A stretch of DNA of 64,000 nt, from positions 40,372,231 to 40,436,230 of the forward strand of contig CM046457.1 of the NCBI GenBank assembly GCA_025506515.1, given 5' to 3'. Below, piece after piece: positions 1 through 8,910 of the stretch (its first letter is position 1; each line of letters begins with the position of its first letter). The notes beneath the pieces were generated by a model. It did no database searches. It had not been told where the DNA came from and saw only the letters and a list, made by a program, of their open reading frames with translations. Both the position numbers and the translations under genes were made by a program. The stretch comes from Flaveria trinervia (lineage: Eukaryota > Streptophyta > Magnoliopsida > Asterales > Asteraceae).

Positions 1-715
1 CAATACATTCTCAACTGTGAACTGGGCTCATAGTTGAGGGAAGAGGTAATATTCTTAAGCTGGGACAGATGAAGCCGGGCATCTTTAAAAATTTGAAGAA
101 GCCAACTATTGGCTTCTCAGGGGTAGAAACAGCCCTTGTCCCAAAAATGTTATAGCTCATTGCTCAAGGTGATAATGTAGCAACACAGGCTAGTGTTGAA
201 CCCACACCTTTTACATCCCAACCACCAAAACAACCACAAATCACCCTCACCTACAAAAGAAAATCCAAACAATCCCCTACTCAAACTATTAAGTCTATGC
301 AGGTGCCCATATACTCACCTTACAAGAGGAAGTGGATACTGGAGCTCCCACTTCTCCTGAGGAGCGAACCACTCCCATTACTTCAAAAATTAGTGCCGAG
401 GTTCCTCATGGTCAGCCTAATGAGCTCACAAGCCCAACTGCCTTAAGTATTCACTCTGTGTCTCAACACTTAAGTGAATAATCTTCAGGGGACGTTTACC
501 ATCCCTAGCCTTAAGACTTAAACCAACCCATTCCTAACCTTGAATTATATACTGATGAGGACTTAGGATTCAATAAGTATCATGAGTCTCTCTATTCCTC
601 CCCTACTCAAAGAGAGATGAGTACTCCTGATTCATCTGAGTCTAGCCCACATCAGTCACCTATCACTGAGGTGGATCCTTCTAAACTTGTTCAGGAGGTC
701 CATATAGAAGAGGCT
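1..715 (+). pseudogene. Element F third-ORF fragment, upstream part (copia ORF3)
   Basis: This is the left half of a degenerate third ORF from a Sirevirus-like copia element (F). From about position 60 one frame reads LGQMKPGIFKNLKKPTIGFS and then GVETALVPKML before a TAG. The FSGVETxLxxxM pattern recurs in retrotransposon third-ORF proteins that I associate with Asteraceae; this is recalled, not searched. Further stops and frame changes follow, with Pro/Gln/Thr-rich text and the acidic word DEDLGF near 555-570, which is also found in the third ORFs of A and B (DDDLGFF). The reading is broken at 715 by insertion of element A and resumes at 25157. The function of the protein is unknown; membership of the ORF3 family is the supported claim. 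Confidence 0.6.
711..715. repeat. Target site duplication of element A, left copy (AGGCT)
   Basis: AGGCT lies immediately before the TGAAAGGATCGG terminus of element A and is repeated immediately after its other end at 25152-25156. Five bases is the usual copia integrase stagger, so both ends of A are original. Confidence 0.95.
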
Positions 716-908
716 TGAAAGGATCGGGATCTAGTTTGATCAATTAGATTAAGATTTGCAGCGGAATAGAACAAGAATTAGACGAATTTAAGCAAGAATA
801 ATATGAATATTCAATCAAACAGTGACGGTTATAGAGAGAGATAGTTTTCTGCAAAGAGAATATTTTCATTCACGCACAAACTTCGGCTACAAAGAAATTA
901 GGTCAACA

Positions 909-945
909 TTCCTTTTATAAAGGAATGTGACATCAATTGATGTCA
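909..945 (-). promoter_or_regulatory. LTR core promoter with adjoining palindrome (element A 3' LTR)
   Basis: CCTTTTATAAAGG (911-923) supplies a TATA box readable on the minus strand. Five bases away lies a perfect 18-bp palindrome, TGACATCAATTGATGTCA (928-945). The partner LTR has a 20-bp palindrome at the same place (24531-24550). The half-site TGACATCA resembles bZIP/TGA-factor sites, which is inference only. Confidence 0.6.
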
Positions 946-1194
946 ATTGATAGTGACACCTAACTAATTTATACAAACAACTGAAAGTAGACTAAACTAC
1001 TTAAGATGTCCATAACAACTGAGGACACCTTCACAAAAAGCTAAGTACAAGTTAAAATTACAACTACTGAAGTTATAACATCTAAAGTGTAAGAACTTCA
1101 GATGTTTTACATAAAATAAAACTACTGATTACAAACTACTAAAAAGTAAACCATCACAACTACTGAAAAGAACTACTTCAGTTGTTATGACAAC

Positions 1195-1435
1195 TTCTGA
1201 GAACTTGGTCTTCACACTTTGTCTTCAGCAGTTGTCTTCAGACTTTATCTTCAGCAGTTGTCTTCAGACTTTGTCTTCAGCAGTTGTCTTCAGACTTTGT
1301 CTTCAGCTATTGTCTTCTGACTTTGTCTTCAGACTTTGTCTTCATCTGTTGTCTTTAGCAGTTGTCTTCAGACTTTGTCTTCAGTTGTTGTATTCAGACT
1401 TTGTCTTCAGACTTTGTCTTCAGCTATTGTAGACC
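1195..1435. repeat. LTR minisatellite, CTTCAGACTTTGT units (element A 3' LTR)
   Basis: Tandem irregular units alternate CTTCAGACTTTGT with CTTCAGCAGTTGT-like blocks of about 13 bases. The matching array in the other LTR (about 24815-25070) has more units, and the LTRs of element B carry the complementary array. The 81-codon Leu/Ser/Phe-rich open frame here is a product of the repeat, not a gene. Confidence 0.85.
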
Positions 1436-1507
1436 ACTTCAGTTGTTATGATGTCTGTGGGACTTAAAGGTTTTTTTGATCTGGCTCATTGGTTCTTTGG
1501 TCCAACA

Positions 1508-1524
1508 AACTCCCCCTGAACCAA
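1508..1524 (-). other. Element A polypurine tract
   Basis: The plus sequence AACTCCCCCTGAACC directly follows the left LTR, so the minus strand reads GGTTCAGGGGGAGTT just before the 3' LTR. This is the expected plus-strand priming site. Element B has the matching tract at about 22811-22825. Confidence 0.85.
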
Positions 1525-1709
1525 TGCAGCCAAAATCTTTAAGATTATTAAAGACCCACTTATTGGCAGAAACATTTTCTAGATCAGCTCAGGAATCACC
1601 AAATTAAGCTCAGGCCAGGGAAGAGGTTTCAGAAAGTTTGATTCGCAAAGGATGAATGGGAACTCTGTCTTGGGGAATTGGACACGAGCTGTTACCCCAT
1701 CCATGAGAC

Positions 1710-4700
1710 CTACTTCCTAATGATGAGTCTGTAAGACTCTCTAACATAGGCCTCAAGGAATACAACTTGTTCTTCCATTGTGATTTCTTCAACTTCACTT
1801 TCAAAGAAGAACTCACGCCCATAGTACTCTGATAAGTATTTAACATTCTTTCCATTCTTTAGCTCCACAGTAGTTATTTCTCTGTATGCAAACTCATGAG
1901 GATGAGTACCTTCAAGTAACAACTGGAGCTCATTTCTTCTTATTTCTTCAAGCTTCTTGTAGATCAACCCCTTCTTCACCATTTTTTTCTAGTAAAGTTT
2001 GTGGAGTCATCTTAGACTTGTAAGCTCTCTTGAAGTCTTCAAGGATTTCCTAGGGTGAGACTACAATGGCCAGCATTATCACAACATCTACAGTCTTCTT
2101 TACTTGGCCATTGTATCGACTTGGAATATTCTTTTTATGAATTCTGTCACTTACTCTGGGGTCAGGCCAAATTCTCACTCTCTCTTTCTGATACTAAAAT
2201 GTGAATCTGAGAGCATACAACCTCTGAGCATGTTTCTTCATAGCTTGTATGGATGAGGACTTAGGAAACTCTTTATCAACCATCCTTAACAACTGCTCAT
2301 CATGTTGTTTGTACTGTTCTTCTTCTTCAAGTTTGACTTTTACCATTTGCCTTTGGAGGATAGGTGTGATTGTTGTTGGTTGACTCCTGGGCTCAGGCAT
2401 CTTTATTTTAAGAACAGCAGAGATTGGTAGACTATCATCCTCATCATCTTCTTCTTCTTCTTCCATCCTCAATACCCTTCTCTTCCTCTTGGGTGCATTA
2501 TTGGTAGTGGGTTGACTAGGTTTCTTGGGTAAGGAGTTGGTTTTGAGGGTTGTGAAGTTGGTTGTTTTGGTGTAGGAGATTGTGCAGGCTGATCTAGCAT
2601 CTTGGTTGTGAGTGAAAATTTGGATAACTTTGCCATATCAAACCTTTTCCCAGCACAAGCTTCATCAAGAGCTTATGATCAATCCTTTGTTGAATACTTC
2701 AGAAGAACAGATTCTGGTGGTTATCTCCAAAATACTGTCTCTGGACAATGACTTCACTTCAATAATTGATCTTTCCAGATGTTTTGATATAAATCTTGTC
2801 ATAGCTTCCAGCCTTTCCCTTCTTTCTCACTCCAACTTGCCCATCTATGTTCAATCTCTTGAATCTCTAGCCTTTTGATTTTAGATTCAAGTTTGGCTGT
2901 GTCAAAACCTTGTCTGAAAAGTTGATCAATAATATTATCCATAGATCTGCTATGTTGCTCATGAGCTTCTTTGATCAGTTCTTCTAACTTTTTCTCACCT
3001 TCAGTCTTTTCAGATCTTTTCTTTCTCTTGTAGGTGATCATTTCCTTTTCTTTCTTCTCTTTTTCTTCTTCCTCTTCAACTCTCTTTCTTTTGTCTACTT
3101 TCACTAACTTAGACTCCCCCTTTTTGGTTGCATTGGGTTCAGGGGTGTGAATGTCAGAAAGTCTCTTAGAAACAACAACATCAACTAGGATTGAAGATTT
3201 GAGGAAAGCCTCTCATCAATAGCTTGATGCATAATGTTTGTGATTATGGAAGTGATGAGAGGTAAGGATGATTGAAAGGCAGCAACCATTTGCTCAGAGG
3301 GATTCTGTCCTTGAGAAATGGTGCCTGAATCAGAGGCTGGTGGCAAAGTTGTTGCGAGTGGCTCAGTGTTTGGGAGAGTTTCAGGAGAAACTGCCATCTG
3401 TGGGTGAATGTGGGCAGATGGACTTGATTCTTGTGACATTTTGGCAAGAAGTTCTTGTAGCCTGCATACCTTAGTCTCAAGAATGGTGTTGTGGGCTAGA
3501 ACATCAAAGAAAAAGCCCAGGTCATCATCAGTGTTTGTTGAATCATCTGACCTTGTGATGAAATCAAGATGAACATGTGCTGAGTGTAGATCAGTATTCA
3601 CATGTGCCCCTATTTCTTGGAAGTGGGGACTTCCTGCCTCATGATTATGTCCTTCATTGGCAGTTGCCTCTGGTGAGGTCTTAGAGATAATACCACCTTC
3701 ATCCTGTTCATGTGCTAAAATAGGAGAAGAGGCAGCCTCACCAGATGTTCGAATCTCCTCCTCTACATAGGGAGATTGAACTCTGTAATCCCTGTGCTGT
3801 GGGTTATCAGCTACATTATAATCCTCTCCCTCAACTGTTGAGGTTTTCCTAGTGGGAATAGGTTTCTGGGGAGGGGTAGAGGAATGTAGTTGAGTCAACA
3901 CTTATGCAATAACCATAGTTGGGTTGTAGGGGTGGCTTTAGTGGGAGATAAGTGTGAAGAAGATTGCACCTGGGGTCAATGGTGCTCTTCAATGGCAATC
4001 TTCTCAAGTGAGAGAGATTCCAGTAATGTTGTTTCCCTATTTTTGGTTGCATCAGGATCCTATTGAGAGGATACCTGAGCAGTTTCAGTTGGTAGAGTCT
4101 TGGAAACTACAGGGGGATTACTACAAGTAGTTTCATCCCGCCTTTGTGTTGCAAGGGCATCATCAGGGGACTCAACTCCCTGAGTAGCCTTTTTGGTTTG
4201 TTTGGATTGTGGTTTGGAAGGGACTTTGGATCTGGAGGATGAGGCTATGGGTTCCCTCTACTTGGGTTTTAGCAGTTTGGCAGTCTCTTTGAGTTGTGGG
4301 TCAGAGTTGTGCCTGGAGTATACCTCAGGAAAAACTACCACAGTAGGAACTCCAAGGCCAACAGGGCCATCAGATTTTAATTGATTGATGATTATGGCCA
4401 TAAGAAAACTTGGATAAATATCCATCTGTTAGCCACAGGTTTCATTGCCATATCTTTTAGTTCCAAAAATATAACATCAGAAAAATTTAAGCTTTGGCGT
4501 TCAAGGATAGAATACAATACCTGCTGCCACCTGGATGACATTTGATTCCATGAAAAGGATTTTGGGGCAAGGCAAACATTGATCATATGAAAGATTAGGC
4601 GTTCATCATCATGGAAGTGCTTCTTCAGAATGGTGGTAGCACTTAGGTCGCCCTCATACCCAGGTTGATGAATGATAGATCAGTGGTGCTCTTCGGGTAT

Positions 4701-5005
4701 TTGGTGACAAAGGTGGCATCATTCAGATCTAGGGTTTGGCGAATCATAGCAGGAGTGATGACCACCTTCTTCTGGTTTACAAACGACTGGAGAGTGATCG
4801 CGACATCATTCTCACCGGTATGGACAGTGACATTTGTCCAGAATTGGTGATGGGTATCGGGATAGATGGTTGGATTCAGAAGAAAAGCAGTTTGATACGG
4901 GGAATCAACCATCAGATCAATGGCAACATCAAACTTAGTCCAAAAGGCCGATTTTGTGAAGTAGGCAACACAGTTGTGTCGTGGTTTGATTTGCATGGTC
5001 ACCAT
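1710..5005 (-). pseudogene. Element A third ORF (ORF3), frameshifted
   Basis: The ORF starts with ATG at 5005 and ends near 1710, a span of about 1,100 codons, now in at least seven pieces (4643-5005, 4392-4586, 3185-3901, 2799-3104, 2194-2472, 1710-1982 and joining stretches). The N-terminus reads MVTMQIKPRHNCVAYFTKS. A middle segment has MINVCLAPKSFSWNQMSSRW and an LNFSDVIFLELKD block. The centre is Pro/Thr/Glu-rich and acidic. A charged helical region follows (KRVEEEEEKEKKEKE). The C-terminus has LLLEGTHPHEFAYREITTVE. Every block aligns with element B (19311-22606). I see no signal peptide or membrane segment, so an envelope role has no support. The function is unknown. A TATA box 59 bp upstream suggests separate transcription. 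Confidence 0.8.
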
Positions 5006-5063
5006 TAATGGAAGATGAAAGTTCTGAAAACGACTTATGAAAAGTTTGAAGTTAGGTTTAGGT

Positions 5064-5071
5064 ATTTATAG
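5064..5071 (-). promoter_or_regulatory. TATA box upstream of element A ORF3
   Basis: The minus strand reads TATAAATA 59 bp before the ORF3 ATG at 5005. Element B has the same octamer 73 bp before its ORF3 ATG. Conservation in position and sequence within otherwise fast-drifting spacer supports an internal promoter. Confidence 0.6.
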
Positions 5072-5613
5072 GTTATGAAACGGCTGAAAGAAAACAACTG
5101 AAAGTTTTAGTGTTAGTCATCAGTTGTTAGAAAACGACTGAAGACATGGTTTTAACTTTCAGATGTTGTAAACAACTGAAGACTTGGTATTAGTCATCAG
5201 TAGTTTGAAACTACTGAAGACTTGGTTTTGGTTTCAGTTGTTTTGAATTGAAACAACAGTTGTTTGAAACAATTGAAGAGTAAAATTTCTCATCAGTTGT
5301 TGTCGTCAATTCACAGATCTCAGTTGTTTCATTGACCTTAACACTTACTTAGCAGATTATCTGATTTTCAGATGTTTCATTGGTCATCAGTACTTATCTG
5401 TTAGAACAGACATCAGTAGTTGTAACCACATCAGTAGTTGTAACTACATCAGTACTTTTCGACAAATAAAGTACTTCAGTACTTTTAAGTAATTTAGTCT
5501 TCGGTAGTTATGAAAACTACTGAAGATAAAATAACTTATCAGTACTTATTTTTGACAGCTGTATACTAATGCTCATCAGTACTTGTGAACTGAGATCATC
5601 AGTAGTTGTCAAA
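5072..5613. repeat. Element A spacer between pol and ORF3, packed with CAACTGAAG/TACTGAAG words
   Basis: This noncoding stretch of about 540 bp has more than fifteen variants of the word [CA]A[AC][CT]A[CA]TGA[AT]G on both strands, for example CATCAGTAGTTGT and AACTACTGAAGA. The same words fill the LTRs of A and B and the B spacer (18549-19230). Confidence 0.8.
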
Positions 5614-6300
5614 TCATTCTAGCTACAGCATACCAAGTCTTAGCACTAGATTTTGGAAAGTTGCACTGTCCAAAGGCTTAGTAAATATATCTGCAAGCTC
5701 ATCAGCACTAGGAACAAACTTTGGATCATCAGACCATTTTCATAACAATCCCTGATAAAATGATGTCTGATCTCAATATGTTTGGTCCTAGAATGCTGGA
5801 CAGGATTCTTAACAATACAAAGAGCTGAAGCACTATCCATCAGTAAAGGAGTCTTAGTCTCTGTAATGTCAATTCCAGTAATTGATTCTGAAGCCAGAGT
5901 ACCTGAGATGTACAACTTGCAGCAGCAATGTACTCTGCTTCAACAGTGGATGTAGCAACTGAAGTTTGTTTCTTACTTTGCCAAGAAACAAAACAATTGC
6001 CTAGAAATTGGCATCCACCAGAGGTTGATTTCTGGTTAATTTACACCCTGCATAGTCATTATCAGAGAAAGCAACTAATTTGCAAGAGTGCCCAGTGGAA
6101 TACCAAAGTCCTAGAGATTGAGTTCCTTGCAAGTATCTAAAGATCCTTTCGACTGCAATCATATGGGATACTTTAGGTGCAGCCTGAAATCTAGCACAGA
6201 CACAAGTTGCAAACATAATGTCTGGTCTAGAAGCTGTAAGGTACATCAAGGAACCAATCATACTCTGTAAAGAGTTTCATCAACTGCTTTACCTTTCTCA
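5614..6300 (-). pseudogene. pol: Element A pol: RNase H domain
   Basis: Minus-strand fragments at 5646-5915 and 6001-6261 give the copia RT connection and RNase H. Recognisable words are MIGSLMYLTASRPDIMFATC, VAFSDNDYAGCKLTR, MDSASALCIVKNPVQHSRTK, and HIEIRHHFIRDC. The DxDYAG aspartate and the DSASA aspartate match RNase H catalytic positions. The frame breaks between the pieces, and the end near 5614 also has a stop before the final LE. The intact counterpart in element B is 18027-18548. Confidence 0.85.
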
Positions 6301-7019
6301 TCAGCATCCAGTTGTGTGGTGCTGCACATGGGAGTAGAACAGGGCTTACAATTTTGTAAATCAAACTTTTTCAACGGATCCTTATATATTTTGACTAATG
6401 AATGAAAGTTCAATCAGCTATTTGTTTGATTTGCAAACCCAGAAAGAACTGTAGTTCTCCCATGGCACTCATTTCAAACTTTTATTGCATCAACTTAGTA
6501 AAGGCATCACACAAATGGATCAGAGGATGCAAAAATAATATCATCTACATAAATTGAACAAGGAGCTTATGCATGCCTACTTTCTTAATGAACAAAGTTT
6601 TATCTATGGAGCCTCTAGTGAAATTGTTTTGAAGAAGAAAGTTAGACAGTGTTTCATACCAGGCTCTGGGAGCTTGTATTAACCCATAAAGAGCCTTATC
6701 AAGCTTATACACCCAATCTGGATGTTTATGAGTTTCAAAACCTGGTGGTTGACACACATAAACTTCTTCTTTTATTTTACCATATAAGAATGCACTTTTG
6801 ACATCCATTTGAAAAACTTTAAGATTATTGAAAGCAGCATAAGCTAAGAACAATCTGATTGCCTCTAGTCTGGCTACAGGGGCAAAGGTTTCATCATAAT
6901 CAATACCTTCTTCTTGTGAAAACCCCTGTACAACCAGTCTGGCCTTGTTCTTGACAATTTGACCTTTTTCATCAGTTTTATTCCTAAACACCCATTTAGT
7001 GCCTATTGCACACTTATCT
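6262..7019 (-). pseudogene. pol: Element A pol: reverse transcriptase domain
   Basis: The 148-codon piece 6545-6991 reads NKARLVVQGFSQEEGIDYDE, FQMDVKSAFLYGKIKEEVYV, and KALYGLIQAPRAWYETL. These are diagnostic copia RT motifs, and the first catalytic Asp is in FQMDVKSAF. A one-base loss near 6555 destroys the frame exactly at the YVDDI active site, and the downstream part to 6262 has several stops. It lies directly downstream of integrase (7019-8074) and ahead of RNase H. Confidence 0.85.
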
Positions 7020-8074
7020 TAGGGTAGAGGAACTAGTTCCCACACTTGCTGCTTTTGAAACTGAAGAAGCTCAAGTTGCATGGCTTCAACCCATCCATTG
7101 TCTCTTAATGCAATATGATAGTTCTTTGGCTCTTGCTGACTGATGAAGAGAGCATAAAAGCAGAAATTGGATAATTGACGTCTAGTTGAAACACCAGCAT
7201 TGATGTCACCAATGATCTGAGACATGGGGTGATTCTTCAGTTCTTGGTACTCAATAAGATCTGTGCAAGTGTTTGTAGGAGATTTAGTAGCAACAGATGT
7301 TGATCTAGACTCTTGAAACCTAGAATGAGATGACAATTCAAATGAAGTAGAGGATTCAGAGATCTCATCAGCATTTGTTGTGGATGGAACTGCGGAAGCT
7401 ACAGGAACATCAAGTTTAGTAGACTCAGGCAGGTGATCACTAAACCTTGCATTTGTACCACCAGATGGGTGACTAGTTGCAGGAGATGATGGATTCATAG
7501 AATCTGCAACAGCTGGATACTGATAAGGAACATATTGCAGTATGTCCAAATCAAATAACTCCAAAGGGTTTTGTGGGATTTTGTCCTTTGGAGATTCATT
7601 AAACTTTACATGCAAGGTTTCTTCAACTATCTTTGTTCTGCAATTAAAAACTCTATATGCCTTGCAAGTAGATGAATATCCAACAAAGTACCCTGCATCC
7701 ACCTTTGATTGAAACTTCTGAAGTGGATTCTTTGTGTTAAGAATGTAACAGGGACACCCAAATGCTCTAAAAAAGGAAGTCAGAGGGGCCAAATGATGTA
7801 ACATTTCATAAGGAGTCTTTATCAACCTCTGATTTACTAACACTCTATTTTGCACATAGCAAGCTGTGTTGACAGCTTCAGCCCAAAAGGTTAGTGGCAA
7901 ACTAGAATCAGCCAACATTGACCTTGCGGCTTTAATAAGGGTCCTGTTCTTTCTCTCCACCACTCCATTTTGTTCAAGAGTTCTTGGAATTCTATAATGC
8001 CTCTTGATTCCCTTAGATAAATAGAATTCATCAAGTGTGTGGTTTCTAAATTCTGTGCCATTATCACTCCTCAC
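7019..8074 (-). pseudogene. pol: Element A pol: integrase C-terminal half and linker to RT
   Basis: This 351-codon open stretch starts in the integrase core with MRSDNGTEFRNHTLDEF, holding the second catalytic Asp, then EQNGVVERKNRTLIKAARSM with the catalytic Glu. The copia C-terminal words FRAFGCPCYILN and GYFVGYSSTCKAYRVFN follow. A Ser/Thr-rich linker leads into the RT entry words NHPMSQIIGD and ALRDNGWVEAMQLELLQF. It overlaps the 8071-8907 frame by four bases with a frame change, so the integrase is frameshifted between its first and second catalytic Asp. The catalytic Asp and Glu visible here are intact, unlike those of elements B and C. Confidence 0.88.
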
Positions 8075-8907
8075 ACACTTGACTGGGAGTACTGCTTTTC
8101 CACATAAAACACAAAGTAGATGATGATTTGAACAGCCTCATCTTTTGAATGTAAGAAGAAGGTCCATACAAATCTGGAATAATCATCCACAATTACCAAA
8201 CAATATTTTTTCTTTGCCATGCTCATCACTCTTACTGGACCAAAAAGATCCATATGCAGTAATTGCAAGCAGGCAGTGGACTTTGGTTCTTCTATTGGAG
8301 GGAATGATACTTTGTGTTGCTTTCCTTTTAAACAAGCAGAACAGTTGTCATCACATTTGAACTCCTTTAATGGCAGACCTCTCACTAAACCATGATGGAT
8401 AAGCTGGTTCATGTTTTTAAGATTCACATGACCAAGCCTTCTGTGCCATAGTTCAGATTCCTGAGGAGAGGCCTTGGAGAATAGACATGGATGGCCTTTT
8501 AGATCAATTTTATTTGATAAGTCTAAGGCATATACTCTTCCAATCCTGTTGGCCTTCAGGAGAGTATATTCATCCAATATCTTGTCAATCATTCTCAAAA
8601 CATTGGAAGACATAATCCGACAGTTATGGCTGGTGAAAAATGCAACATGCCCTTTATCACAAATTTGACTGACACTCAACAAGTTGTATTTGAGATTCTC
8701 CACATGGTTAAAATCATCAAATCTTATCTCACCATTTGACACAAAGCCTTTGCTGATGATGTAACCCTTAGCATCATTACCAAAAGATACAAATCCCATC
8801 TTTCCTTGAGAGTAGTCATGAAGAAGAGAACTGCTCCCTGTCATATGCATAGATCCTCCACTGTCCACATACCAGATGCTTCTATGGCATGCTGAAGAAC
8901 CCTGCAT
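8071..8907 (-). pseudogene. pol: Element A pol: protease, GAG-pre-integrase and integrase N-terminal part
   Basis: The 278-codon stretch begins just after an in-frame TGA that ends gag (8911-8913). The aspartic protease motif is IWYVDSGGSMHMTG. The zinc-binding integrase N-terminus is LWHRRLGHVNLKNMNQLIHH followed by CSACLKGKQH (HHCC pattern). The core then starts with LLHMDLFGPV (first catalytic Asp) and YCLVIVDDYSRFVWTFFL. The frame is lost after VEKQYSQSSV and picks up in 7019-8074. Confidence 0.9.
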
Positions 8908-8910
8908 TTG

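Larger units (their letters stand above)
716..1507 (-). repeat. Element A 3' LTR
   Basis: It begins TGAAAGGATCGG and ends GGTCCAACA in plus orientation, giving the TG...CA termini of an LTR. It matches 24319-25151 along its length. It holds a TATA box near 913-921 (minus-strand reading TTTATAAAAG), an 18-bp palindrome at 928-945, many copies of an ACTACTGAAG-type word, and a minisatellite at about 1195-1435. It is about 40 bp shorter than its partner, mainly because of fewer minisatellite units. Confidence 0.95.

Noticed and set aside
1187..1432. Leu/Ser/Phe-rich open frames in LTR minisatellites (also 11408-11783, 22791-23156, 24791-25110)
   Set aside because: They are translations of short tandem repeats inside LTRs, occur antisense to the element in B, and change length with unit number.
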